Source of the DNA: Marispirochaeta sp963667435
GTDB taxonomy: Bacteria; Spirochaetota; Spirochaetia; JC444; Marispirochaetaceae
DNA: 64,000 bases
Assembly (NCBI GenBank): GCA_963667435.1
Contig: OY763414.1
Coordinates: 3,038,001 to 3,102,000, forward strand
Direction of reading: 5' to 3'
A program made the position numbers and the translations under genes. Below the pieces are notes generated by a model that worked only from the letters and a program-made list of their open reading frames with translations, searched no databases and was not told where the DNA came from. Below, one piece after another: positions 51,786 to 60,301 of this stretch (position 1 is its first letter; every line of letters starts with the position of its first letter).

Positions 51786-52726
51786 TGAAGAAAGCAGGTT
51801 TGTTGCTACTTTTAGTTACACTGAGTATGACCTTTGTCTTTGCAGACAACAGCATACTAATAGGCAGCGATCTCGGGGAGGTGATTCTCTGCTCGCCAAA
51901 CCCCGGCCGGGTCGCGGACTATCCGGAGATGCATGGAGACGCAATCTATGCATTGGGTGCCTCTCCGGATGGAAAAATTGCAGTTTCCGGCGATAAAGAC
52001 GGAAACATGGTTATCTGGAATACTCAGACAAAAACAGGAACTGAAATTGCCCGGGCCCACCGCAGCACTATACGGTCTATTGCTTTTTCCGCAGACGGAT
52101 CATTCTTTGTTACCGGTGGAAAAGACAGAATGGTCTTCAAATGGGATTCCAGAACAGGTGCAAAGCTTGAAGAGTTTAAAGGCCATAAAAGCTATGTCTA
52201 TGGTGTTGCGATTAGTCCTGACGGCAGCCGGATCGCATCGGTGGGGTCAGATAACCTTCTGATGCTCTGGGATGCAGATACCGGGCGGAAGCTTGAGAAG
52301 AAACGGAATGCCCATTACAAGGCTATCTATGCTGTTCAGTTTTCATCCGATGGAAGACGCATCTTTACCGCCAGCGCGGATAATTTTATCCGGGTGTGGG
52401 ATGCGGCGTCTCTTGATAACATTACCACCCTGGAAGGTCATGGTAATGAAGTTACAGCTATCGCTGTAAGTCCTGATGGAAAAATGCTGATCAGCGGAAG
52501 CAGGGACGAAAAGATTATTGTCTGGGATACTGCTTCCCTGCAGCAGAAAAAATCCATCAGCTTTCCGGGAAATATCTACACCGTGGGAATTGATTTTTCC
52601 AAAGACGGCAGTCATGCCACTGTAGGTGACAGTTCGGGAACAGTGCTGGACCTTGATATGGGAACACTTTCAGTTTCTCATACAGTTGATATTACCCCCA
52701 TGAAATCCCTGATTAGGCTCTGGTAG
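51782..52726 (+). CDS. Exported WD40-repeat protein
   Basis: 314 residues with a signal peptide (LLVTLSMTFVFADN), then about seven WD40 blades (HGDAIYALGASPDGKIAVSGDKDGNMVIWN, HRSTIRSIAFSADGSFFVTGGKDRMVFKWD and similar), enough for one closed propeller. A periplasmic protein-contact scaffold. It is in the permease operon. Exported WD40 propellers are uncommon next to a permease; a partner is unknown. Confidence 0.88.
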   Translation: MMKKAGLLLLLVTLSMTFVFADNSILIGSDLGEVILCSPNPGRVADYPEMHGDAIYALGASPDGKIAVSGDKDGNMVIWNTQTKTGTEIARAHRSTIRSIAFSADGSFFVTGGKDRMVFKWDSRTGAKLEEFKGHKSYVYGVAISPDGSRIASVGSDNLLMLWDADTGRKLEKKRNAHYKAIYAVQFSSDGRRIFTASADNFIRVWDAASLDNITTLEGHGNEVTAIAVSPDGKMLISGSRDEKIIVWDTASLQQKKSISFPGNIYTVGIDFSKDGSHATVGDSSGTVLDLDMGTLSVSHTVDITPMKSLIRLW

Positions 52727-52746
52727 AAGAAAATAGGAGAGATTAT

Positions 52747-53388
52747 ATGAATTGGAATGAGCTTGCACCGAAAGTAAAGTTTTCTACCCTGAGCAGCGGG
52801 GCGGATCTTAAAAGCGAATATCCTGATTTCTCCGTATGGGAGTGGGGTACCGGCCGGTATGGAGAAATCCTGGGCGGAATGGAGTGCGAAATTGACAAGG
52901 GTAAAATCGTAGTAGCTGACTATGAGTATGAATACTCAAAGCAGATGCATGCACCAGCGGATGTCGGCGGTATGCGCCGGGGTCTTACCTTTTGCATTCT
53001 CACTCATGAAGGACTGTCTCTGCCTGAAATTTATCTGAGGAATGAAGCGCCTGTTCAGAAAGTGTTTAAAAGAGCAATGGGCAAGCACGATATCTACTTC
53101 GCGGAAGATCCCGAGTTTTCTGATCGCTTTGAGATACAGGGGCCCGAGCTTGAAATACACCAGTTGTTTCGTCCTGAGATCCGCAGTTATTTTCTCCGTT
53201 ATTTTGAATATTCGCCTCTGAGAATGGAGGTGAAGAAGAACGGTATTCTGCTTCACTTCGGTATGATGATTCGCCCTGAAGATTCGAGGATGCTTATTTA
53301 CAGTGCTGTTAATATAGCAAACTTCTGGATGGATCAGATTATAAAATATGAAATACCACCGGAGGTATTCTTTAAAGGTCAGATGTAA
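52747..53388 (+). CDS. Hypothetical cytoplasmic protein
   Basis: 213 residues, soluble, Glu/Tyr-rich (FSVWEWGTGRYGEILGGMECEIDKGKIVVADYEYEYSKQ, HQLFRPEIRSYFLRYFEYSPLRMEVKKNGILLHFG). It looks like a single alpha/beta domain but I cannot name the family. SD AGGAGA before the ATG; 20 bases after the WD40 gene, so last of the permease operon. Confidence 0.8.
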   Translation: MNWNELAPKVKFSTLSSGADLKSEYPDFSVWEWGTGRYGEILGGMECEIDKGKIVVADYEYEYSKQMHAPADVGGMRRGLTFCILTHEGLSLPEIYLRNEAPVQKVFKRAMGKHDIYFAEDPEFSDRFEIQGPELEIHQLFRPEIRSYFLRYFEYSPLRMEVKKNGILLHFGMMIRPEDSRMLIYSAVNIANFWMDQIIKYEIPPEVFFKGQM

Positions 53389-53404
53389 AGAATATTTTCC
53401 TGTT

Positions 53405-53429
53405 AGGGGGGCAGGAATCCTGTCTCCCT
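53405..53429 (+). terminator. Hairpin at the end of the permease operon
   Basis: AGGGGGGCAGGA (53405-53416) can pair with TCCTGTCTCCCT (53418-53429) with two G-U pairs. No T-tract follows, so it is either a weak terminator or an mRNA-end stabiliser. The rest of the gap to 53684 holds the shared motif at 53585 and a possible promoter. Confidence 0.4.
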
Positions 53430-53584
53430 CTCTGTTGCTTCTACCTCGCATTCCTGAAAGCCCAACAATTGCCGCCCTCACAATAGTCTAGTGAATATGT
53501 ATAAAAATACGTAACTCCCCGTGTTAATCAGCAATAAAAGAATATTTATCAAGTAAAGGCGAAAAAAGTTGCATCTTTTTTCTA

Positions 53585-53603
53585 AGTTCCGATATTTCCA
53601 ATT
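53585..53603 (+). promoter_or_regulatory. 19-bp motif shared with 49683-49701
   Basis: AGTTCCGATATTTCCAATT lies 81 bases before the ligase ATG and just upstream of a possible promoter (TTGATC, 18-base spacer, AATACT). Likely the operator or activator site that ties this operon to the permease operon. Confidence 0.5.
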
Positions 53604-53683
53604 TTGATCACTGGTCCCTGTGGTATCAATACTACGGTAAGTGAGAAATATCTATTTCCATTTAATGGAGAAGGAGAGAGACT

Positions 53684-55051
53684 ATGATAGCGGTTAAGGA
53701 TCTTGAATCAAAGAACGCACCCAGCCTTGAAACAGTAAAAGAAGCACTTATTTCGAAAGGGATAGAGACTGTACGTCTTGAGTATATCGATATGCAGGGA
53801 GTTAACCGGGGCAAGGTTCTTCCCGTGGAAATGCTTGACGATATCTTTGAAGACGGGATTGCCTTTGCTGCAGCCATAATGCAGATCGGGTTTGACAATA
53901 ATGTTGCCGAGGTCAAGGGGCTTTCCGGCAATTACGATGATATGAAGATTTTTGCCGACCCCTCCAGGGTTTTCACGTTGCCCTATCAGGAGAAAACAGC
54001 TCTGATTCTGGGAGACAGCTATTACCATGGCAAACCAATGAAACAGTCCCCCCGGTGGTTTCTGAAGAATGTAATCGCGGAATACAACAAGCTCGGATAT
54101 GAACCTATTGCTGCCTCGGAAATGGAGTTTTTTCTGTTTAACAGAAATGAAGACGGTTCTGTTTCTCCGTATACCAATGAAACCGGCAACTGTTACACCA
54201 GCAATGTCAGGATAGATCCCAAGGGCTTTTTTACTGAGCTAACCTCTACCCTGAAGCACATGGATTTCAACATTCTGTATATGAACCATGAATTTTATGC
54301 CGGACAGTATGAGTATAACTGGAGACATTCCGATGCCCTGCGCTCTGCAGATGAAACTGCCATGTTCAAGGGAGTCTGCAAGGATATAGCTGAACAGAAA
54401 AATATGATTGCCACGTTTATGGGGCGTCCTAAAAATGATAACGGCGGAAGCGGATGTCATTTTCATTTGTCCCTTAACGATATAAACACCGGTAAGAATA
54501 TATTTGATGACCCTTCCGGAGCTGAGGGCATGAGTGATGTAATGCGTCATTTTGTGGCGGGAGTGCTCAAACATGCACCTGCAATGGTTTCATTCCTGGC
54601 TCCTACTATCAACTGTTACAAACGCTTCCAGCCCAACTCTTTTGCACCTTTCTATATTGGCTGGGGATATGACAACAGAACGACATTTGTCAGGATTCCG
54701 GAAGAACGGGGCAAAGCTACCCGGGTGGAAGTTCGCGCAGGCAGTGCTGCTGCGAATCCCTATCTTGCACTGGCTACTATCCTAACTGCCGGGCTGGACG
54801 GTATCAAAAACAAACTGGAACCACCGGCGATTGTTACCACCGATCTCTATAACGATGAGAGCCTGGAGCGAACAACCGTGCCCAGAAGTCTTTTCCGTGC
54901 CCTTCGAGAGCTGGAAGCAGATGAGTGGCTGAAGGAAATCGCTGGCGAAGAACTTATCAATAACTTTATTGCTGTTAAGGATATGGAGGTTGAAGCTTTC
55001 ATTAACCATGTTCATCCCTGGGAATGGGATTTCTACTCGTACCATATTTAA
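53684..55051 (+). CDS. Glutamine-synthetase-family gamma-glutamyl ligase (GmaS/PuuA-like)
   Basis: 455 residues. The GS catalytic half is clear: ATP/metal residues SEMEFFLFN, NHEFYAGQYEYNW, GGSGCHFHLSL, YKRFQPNSFAPFYIGWG and RVEVRAGSAAANPYLALA. The N-terminal ammonium-site stretch is not the FDGSS found in housekeeping GlnA; the same place reads FAAAIMQIG, so the Asp that captures ammonium is missing. This favours an enzyme that links glutamate to an amine, such as gamma-glutamylmethylamide synthetase or glutamyl-polyamine synthetase. First gene of the cluster that continues to 61899; SD AGGAGAG. Confidence 0.85.
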   Translation: MIAVKDLESKNAPSLETVKEALISKGIETVRLEYIDMQGVNRGKVLPVEMLDDIFEDGIAFAAAIMQIGFDNNVAEVKGLSGNYDDMKIFADPSRVFTLPYQEKTALILGDSYYHGKPMKQSPRWFLKNVIAEYNKLGYEPIAASEMEFFLFNRNEDGSVSPYTNETGNCYTSNVRIDPKGFFTELTSTLKHMDFNILYMNHEFYAGQYEYNWRHSDALRSADETAMFKGVCKDIAEQKNMIATFMGRPKNDNGGSGCHFHLSLNDINTGKNIFDDPSGAEGMSDVMRHFVAGVLKHAPAMVSFLAPTINCYKRFQPNSFAPFYIGWGYDNRTTFVRIPEERGKATRVEVRAGSAAANPYLALATILTAGLDGIKNKLEPPAIVTTDLYNDESLERTTVPRSLFRALRELEADEWLKEIAGEELINNFIAVKDMEVEAFINHVHPWEWDFYSYHI

Positions 55052-55081
55052 CGGCACACCAGAAGAAGGAGACTTGAAACT

Positions 55082-55981
55082 ATGTGCGGAATAGCCGGAA
55101 TCATGACCCGCGAGGGAATGGTTGTTTCAGACAAACTGCTGGATATGCTGGATTTGATTCAGCACCGGGGCCCGGATGCCGCCGGTATTGCATATTTCTC
55201 TAAAGGCGCATCTATGGATGTACGCGTATCCTATACCGGTGAAGGGAAGAAGCAGGAGATGCTTGAAGTCCTGGGGATGCTCTGCGCCTATACGGTAAAA
55301 AACGAGTTTACCAGCGGACCAAAATACGGTTTTATTGAGGCTGATATTACTCCAAACGCAGGTGTTTCCCTGAAGGATGTTCACCGGGAAATCAACACGC
55401 GGGAGGGCCTCTATGTGCACTCCATTGGTTCAGATCTGAGTGTTTACAAGGACGGCGGTACAGTACGGCGTCTGAGGGACGTGCATAAAATTCATGCATG
55501 GACTGCAACCCACGGTATTGGACATGTTCGGATGGCTACTGAAAGTGCTGAAGATATAAATGCAGCACACCCCTTTGTGTCACCCTTTTTTCCTGAACTT
55601 GCCATGGTTCATAATGGTCAGTTCACCAACTATTTCAACCTGAGACGCTCTCTGGAGACAAAGGGAGCAATCTTTAAGACTCAGAATGATTCCGAGGTTG
55701 CAAGTCACCTGATTGCCTGGGCAATGCAGGAGAACGGTGGCGATCTTGAAGCCGCTCTGAACTATGCTCTTGAAGAGCTTGATGGTGTGTTCTGCATTAT
55801 GGCAGCTACTGAAAACCAGATGGGCATTGTTAAAGACAAGCTGGGTATCAAGCCTCTTCTTCTGTTTGAAAAAGACGGTGCCACCCTGCTTGGTTCTGAG
55901 CAGATTGAGTTTACCACCCTGTTTCCGGATGTATATGCCGAGGAGCTGGAACCCGGTGAGGTGAGAGTGTGGAATTTATAA
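55082..55981 (+). CDS. Class II glutamine amidotransferase subunit (MgsA-like)
   Basis: 299 residues with the N-terminal nucleophile: MCGIAGIMTREG, so Cys2 becomes Cys1 after Met removal. RHxGP-type motif QHRGPDAAGIAYF, ammonia/glutamine-binding GIGHVRMATES, HNGQFTN and NDSEVASH follow. It corresponds to the GATase domain of glutamate synthase as a separate subunit, like MgsA of N-methylglutamate synthase. It would release the amine or ammonia from a gamma-glutamyl amide. SD AAGGAG; overlaps the next gene by 13 bases. Confidence 0.88.
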   Translation: MCGIAGIMTREGMVVSDKLLDMLDLIQHRGPDAAGIAYFSKGASMDVRVSYTGEGKKQEMLEVLGMLCAYTVKNEFTSGPKYGFIEADITPNAGVSLKDVHREINTREGLYVHSIGSDLSVYKDGGTVRRLRDVHKIHAWTATHGIGHVRMATESAEDINAAHPFVSPFFPELAMVHNGQFTNYFNLRRSLETKGAIFKTQNDSEVASHLIAWAMQENGGDLEAALNYALEELDGVFCIMAATENQMGIVKDKLGIKPLLLFEKDGATLLGSEQIEFTTLFPDVYAEELEPGEVRVWNL

Positions 55982-56697
55982 ACGCGGAAGGCATGGACGG
56001 TAAGGAGCTGAATGTTGAGCTTAAGAAGCGTCTTGCCTCGTCAAAAGAGATAACCATCAGCCATTCTCATTCCATGCACAACATCGGCACCGGAATGACT
56101 GAAGAAGGTACTGTAATTGTCGACGGCAGTACCGGTTTTTACGTGGGCGGCTTTCTCGAAGGCACCCGAATTGATGTTTTAGGTAATGCCGGATGGTATG
56201 CCGGGGACAACATGATGGGCGGCGAACTGATTATCCGCAAAAACTCCGGCTGTAATGCCGGAGCCTATATGGGCGGCGGAACCCTGATTATCTACGGCGG
56301 AGCCGGCAGCCGTCCCGGATACGGAATGAAAGGCGGTACCCTGCTGATCTGCGGAGATGCTGGGCGCTGGGCAGGTCAGATGACCCTGGGAGGACAGCTG
56401 ATCATACTTGGAAAGGTTGCTCCAGGTATCGGTGAGTCCATGTACAAGGGCGTTATCTATGTCGGTGACCCCGATGTGGAGAATAAGCTTGGAAGCAACT
56501 GTTTTGTGGATGAACTGACTGCGGATGAAAAAATCAGTCTCGCGGAACTCTTTGCCAAATATGAGGTTGAAGCAGATCCCGCGGCACTTAAGGCTATTCG
56601 TCCGTTGACTTCCGGACGTCATAGCTATGTTCTTTTCAGTCCGGAACTTGAGCCTGACAAGGCGATGAAACATCTCGCAGGGAGTGGAGCAAAATGA
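55969..56697 (+). CDS. GXGXG-domain glutamate synthase subunit (MgsB-like)
   Basis: 242 residues from a GTG at 55969 (an ATG at 55993 is an alternative). The body is the right-handed beta-helix of the glutamate synthase C-terminal domain, with Gly-rich turns repeated (GNAGWYAGDNMMGGELIIRKNSG, AGAYMGGGTLIIYGGAGSRPGYGMKGG). In the split synthase this domain is structural, bracing the channel between GATase and FMN sites. Overlaps the next gene by four bases. Confidence 0.88.
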   Translation: MEFINAEGMDGKELNVELKKRLASSKEITISHSHSMHNIGTGMTEEGTVIVDGSTGFYVGGFLEGTRIDVLGNAGWYAGDNMMGGELIIRKNSGCNAGAYMGGGTLIIYGGAGSRPGYGMKGGTLLICGDAGRWAGQMTLGGQLIILGKVAPGIGESMYKGVIYVGDPDVENKLGSNCFVDELTADEKISLAELFAKYEVEADPAALKAIRPLTSGRHSYVLFSPELEPDKAMKHLAGSGAK

Positions 56698-58004
56698 GTA
56701 CTGCTGCGGAAAACACAACAGAAACAAAGAAAAAGGCCATGGGAAAGGATGTCCAGCGGGGCGTCTGGAATGCGGAAACCATGGCAGAGATCCGGTACAA
56801 GGCCGAAAACGGTAATCACCGGATCAGGGGCTGCGGAGCTACCCGTGCCCTGCCTACCTTTGATGATTTGACTATTCTTCCCGGTCAGATGACCAGAATG
56901 ACCATTGATACCTACCGGGAGAAATGCGATACCCGAACGGTCCTTGGAAAGAGAGCCAAACGTCCGCTGGTGATAGAGACTCCCATAATGATTGCGGGAA
57001 TCTCCTACGGTGCCCTGAGCAAGGAAGCCAAGATTGCCATGGCCAAGGCCACTATGAAAACCGGGACGATTATCAGTAACGGAGAAGGTGGTCTTCTTCC
57101 GGAAGAGCTGGCCAACTCCTACCGGCAGTCCATCCAGGTTCTGCCGAGCCGTTTCGGATTCAGCAAGCGTAATATTGAAGTTGCGGATATGCTTGAGTAT
57201 CTGGTGGGGATCGGTGCGAAGCCGGGGCTTTCCGGTCACCTTATGGGGGCAAAGATCTCCAAGGAAGTAGGCGATTTCCGCCAGCTTCCCCCGGGTATCG
57301 ATCTGCACAGCCATCCCCGCCACGGAGACGCCTTCGGAGCGGATGACATGATGGTAAAGATGGATCAGCTCCGGGAGCTGACCAATGGTGAAGTACCCAT
57401 TTTTCTGAAGCTGGCTGCTGCCAGGGTCAAAGACGATATAAAGATTGCTGTAAAGGTCGGCGTTGACGGAATTATCCTGGACGGTATGCAGGGCGGAACC
57501 GGTGCCGCGCCGGTAATGGCCTCCGAGCATCTTGGTATTCCCACCATGCCTGCCCTGGTTCAGGCGGTACAGACCCTGGAAGAGATGGGCGTTAAAGACG
57601 AAGTCAGCCTCATTGTTTCCGGTGGAATCCGCAACGGTGCAGATCTGGCTAAAGCGCTGGCCATCGGTGCGGATGCTGTAGCAATCGGTACCGGTGCCAT
57701 GGTTGCCATGGGCTGTAATGTCTGTCTCCGCTGTCAGGCTGGTCAGTGTGCCTTCGGTATCGGAACCCAGGACCCTGAACTGCGCAAAAGGCTGGACATC
57801 GAAGATGCCAGCGAGCGGGTAGCCAACTATATCAAGGGAATGACTGCAGAGGCCATTGTACTTGCCAAGGCGGCGGGAAAAACAAAGCTTAAAAATCTGG
57901 AGAGGGAAGATCTCCGCTCACTGACTCTGGAGTCGTGCGCCATGACCGGGATTCCCCTTGCAGGATCAAACTACACCTTCGGAACACCCTTCGGATTCTG
58001 CTAG
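56694..58004 (+). CDS. FMN-binding glutamate synthase subunit (MgsC-like)
   Basis: 436 residues of the FMN TIM-barrel: PIMIAGISYGALSKEAKIAMAKA, GDAFGADDMMVKMDQLRELT, DGMQGGTGAAPVMAS, VSGGIRNGADLAKALAIGADAVAIGTG. The [3Fe-4S] site Cys-x5-Cys-x4-Cys is present (CNVCLRCQAGQC). It would reduce the imine formed between 2-oxoglutarate and the transferred amine, giving glutamate or an N-substituted glutamate, with ferredoxin or a flavoprotein as donor. SD GGGAG within the prior gene. Confidence 0.9.
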   Translation: MSTAAENTTETKKKAMGKDVQRGVWNAETMAEIRYKAENGNHRIRGCGATRALPTFDDLTILPGQMTRMTIDTYREKCDTRTVLGKRAKRPLVIETPIMIAGISYGALSKEAKIAMAKATMKTGTIISNGEGGLLPEELANSYRQSIQVLPSRFGFSKRNIEVADMLEYLVGIGAKPGLSGHLMGAKISKEVGDFRQLPPGIDLHSHPRHGDAFGADDMMVKMDQLRELTNGEVPIFLKLAAARVKDDIKIAVKVGVDGIILDGMQGGTGAAPVMASEHLGIPTMPALVQAVQTLEEMGVKDEVSLIVSGGIRNGADLAKALAIGADAVAIGTGAMVAMGCNVCLRCQAGQCAFGIGTQDPELRKRLDIEDASERVANYIKGMTAEAIVLAKAAGKTKLKNLEREDLRSLTLESCAMTGIPLAGSNYTFGTPFGFC

Positions 58005-58013
58005 GAGTTTGCC

Positions 58014-58355
58014 ATGAGAATCGAAAACCACCCAATTCTCGGGGACTTTGAAAAAGGCCCCGAGGTGGAATTTATCTATAACGGAAAGCCTATGAAAGGT
58101 TTTGCCGGAGAGCCTATTGCCGCCGCGCTGCGTGCGGCGGGTGTCATGAAACACCGGGTTACCTCCCGTAAACATAAACCCAGGGGAATTTTCTGTGCCA
58201 TCGGGCGCTGTACTGACTGTGTGATGGTGGTTAACGGAAAAGCCAATATCAGAACCTGCGTCACACCCCTTGAAGAGGGGATGGTCGTGGAAACCCAGTA
58301 TGGAACTCTGCCTGCATCGGAAGCTGCAGTGGAAACAGCGGGGGCTGCAAAATGA
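58014..58355 (+). CDS. [2Fe-2S] small subunit of amine dehydrogenase (Fer2_4)
   Basis: 113 residues: VEFIYNGKPMKGFAGEPIAAALRAAG opens the ferredoxin-like fold and the four ligands are in FCAIGRCTDCVMVVNG and RTC. It matches the HcnA/SoxA N-terminal type subunit of hydrogen-cyanide synthase, opine oxidase and sarcosine oxidase families, encoded as a separate protein. It carries electrons from the beta flavoprotein. ATGA overlap with the next gene. Confidence 0.88.
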   Translation: MRIENHPILGDFEKGPEVEFIYNGKPMKGFAGEPIAAALRAAGVMKHRVTSRKHKPRGIFCAIGRCTDCVMVVNGKANIRTCVTPLEEGMVVETQYGTLPASEAAVETAGAAK

Positions 58356-59965
58356 GACGCATTGGTTTAGCCGTGGTCGGAGCCGGTCCTGCCGGTCTTT
58401 CTGCGGCTATCGAGGCAGCCCGCCATGGGGTTGACGTTGTCGTATTCGACGAAAACATGAAGCCCGGCGGACAGCTTTTTAAACAGATTCATAAATTTTT
58501 CGGCTCCAAGGAACACCGTGCCAAGGAGCGTGGTTTTCGCATTGGTGAAGACCTGTTAAAAGAGGCCGAATCACTGAATGTCAAGGTTGAACTCAACTCA
58601 ATTGTAACCGGTATATACGAGGGCCTTGAACTGGTGGTTACCAAAGGGGACACGGTGGAGCATATCCGTGCCAACGGCATTGTGATTGCCACCGGCGCCA
58701 GTGAGAATATGATTCCCTTTCCCGGATGGACCCTTCCCGGAGTTATCGGGGCAGGGGCGGCACAGACCATGGCGAACCTCCATGGTGTAAAGCCCGGGAA
58801 CAATGTCCTCATGGTAGGTTCCGGCAACGTAGGTGTTGTTGTCGGCCTGCAGCTGCTTCAGGCGGGATGCTCTCTGGAAGCCCTGATCGATGCCTCCCCA
58901 CGGGTAGGCGGATACGGTGTTCATGCGGCAAAGATTGCCCGAACCGGCGTTCCCTTCTATCTGCGCCATACCATAAAAGAGGTGTACGGCGAAGAATCAG
59001 TGGAAGGTGCCGTTATTGTTGAGGTTGATGAAAAATGGCAGCAGATACCGGGAACAGAGAAAGACCTTAAGGTAGATACTGTCTGCATGGCTGTAGGGCT
59101 TTCTCCCATGTATCAGCTGAGTAAGATTGCCGGGTGCGAAATTATTGAAGACCCGAAAAAGGGTGGTTTTGTGCCCAAGTGCGATATATATGGCGCAACT
59201 ACCGTTCCCGGTATTTGGGTCGCCGGTGATGTTGCCGGGATAGAAGAAGCAAGTTCCGCCATGATAGGCGGTAAGATTGCCGGTGCGGCTGCGGCGGAAA
59301 AGCAGGGATACCTGGAAGAGGTCGAGTTCCTCTCCCGGGTGGAATCCTTTAATGCAAGTCTGGGGCAGCTGAGGGAAGGACAGTTCGGTCATAAAATGAA
59401 GGGAAAGCCTGTTACCCATACAGAAGAGGGTATTGAGCTTTCCGGATCACTCTTAAGCCGCGGATATGTGGCGGATGAGGAAATTACCCGCTTTCCCGGT
59501 GTGCCTGATGAGAAGAAAAGAGCCCGTGGACTTACTCCGGTTATTGAATGCACCCAGAATATTCCCTGTGATCCCTGCCGGGATGCCTGTTCCAAGGGCT
59601 GTATTCGTATCAGCAGCAATATTGTCGATCTTCCCAGTCTTCAGGAAGAGATGGTTTGTACCGGCTGCGGCATGTGTGTTGCCGCCTGTCCCGGGCAGGC
59701 AATCTTTCTGGTGGACGAGACCTACAACGAAGAAGAAGCCCTTGTGGGAATCCCCTATGAGTTTCTTCCACTCCCTGAGCCGGGTGACACTGGAGCGGTG
59801 TTCGACCGTTCCGGAACACCTGTTGGTACCGGAAAGGTGGTGTGGGTGCAGAAAGCAAAGGTTATGGACGGAACCTCGGTTCTCTGGATTGCGGTACCGA
59901 AATCCCAGTCCATGACCGCAAGATTTTATAAGCCCCTCACATCGTTAGTAAAGGCAGAGGTGTAA
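58352..59965 (+). CDS. FAD/NAD-binding alpha subunit with two [4Fe-4S] clusters
   Basis: 537 residues. FAD site VVGAGPAGLSAAIEAARHGVDVVVFDE at the N-terminus; second dinucleotide fold MVGSGNVGVVVGLQLLQAG; IWVAGDVAGIEEASSAMIGG at the FAD end. From ~405 it has CTQNIPCDPCRDACSKGCI and CTGCGMCVAACPGQAIFLVDE, eight or more Cys for ferredoxin-type clusters. Aerobic HcnB/SoxA relatives lack this Fe-S tail and, in sarcosine oxidase, carry a folate-binding domain instead. It should pass electrons from amine oxidation to ferredoxin or NAD(P). Confidence 0.9.
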   Translation: MRRIGLAVVGAGPAGLSAAIEAARHGVDVVVFDENMKPGGQLFKQIHKFFGSKEHRAKERGFRIGEDLLKEAESLNVKVELNSIVTGIYEGLELVVTKGDTVEHIRANGIVIATGASENMIPFPGWTLPGVIGAGAAQTMANLHGVKPGNNVLMVGSGNVGVVVGLQLLQAGCSLEALIDASPRVGGYGVHAAKIARTGVPFYLRHTIKEVYGEESVEGAVIVEVDEKWQQIPGTEKDLKVDTVCMAVGLSPMYQLSKIAGCEIIEDPKKGGFVPKCDIYGATTVPGIWVAGDVAGIEEASSAMIGGKIAGAAAAEKQGYLEEVEFLSRVESFNASLGQLREGQFGHKMKGKPVTHTEEGIELSGSLLSRGYVADEEITRFPGVPDEKKRARGLTPVIECTQNIPCDPCRDACSKGCIRISSNIVDLPSLQEEMVCTGCGMCVAACPGQAIFLVDETYNEEEALVGIPYEFLPLPEPGDTGAVFDRSGTPVGTGKVVWVQKAKVMDGTSVLWIAVPKSQSMTARFYKPLTSLVKAEV

Positions 59966-59966
59966 A

Positions 59967-60299
59967 ATGGCTGAGAAAAACAGGCGCATACGTGCTGCCG
60001 CAGAATATGTCTCACGGGATGATGATGAACTGATTCTCTGCCGCTGTGAAGAGATAACCCGGGGGGATATCCGCCGGGCAATCCATGCCGGACTGCGAAC
60101 CATAAATGAAATCAAGCGTGAAACCCGGGCAGGAATGGGACTCTGCCAGGGCCAGACCTGCACGAAGATTATCCGCAGTTTTATTGCATCGGAACTCAAG
60201 TGTGCACCTTCGGAGATTGGTCTCCCCACTCCCCGGACTCCGGCCCGACCGATTCCAATGACGGTTTTGGCTGCAGACGGTATGGGCAAGGAGAGATAG
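59967..60299 (+). CDS. BFD-like [2Fe-2S] protein
   Basis: 110 residues with the BFD ligand set: LILCRCEEITRGDIRRAI and MGLCQGQTCTKIIRSF (Cys-x-Cys and Cys-x4-Cys). In HcnB/OoxA-type dehydrogenases this domain is the C-terminus of the alpha chain; here it is separate. It begins one base after the previous stop and links electron transfer between alpha and beta subunits. Confidence 0.87.
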   Translation: MAEKNRRIRAAAEYVSRDDDELILCRCEEITRGDIRRAIHAGLRTINEIKRETRAGMGLCQGQTCTKIIRSFIASELKCAPSEIGLPTPRTPARPIPMTVLAADGMGKER

Positions 60300-60301
60300 A
60301 C

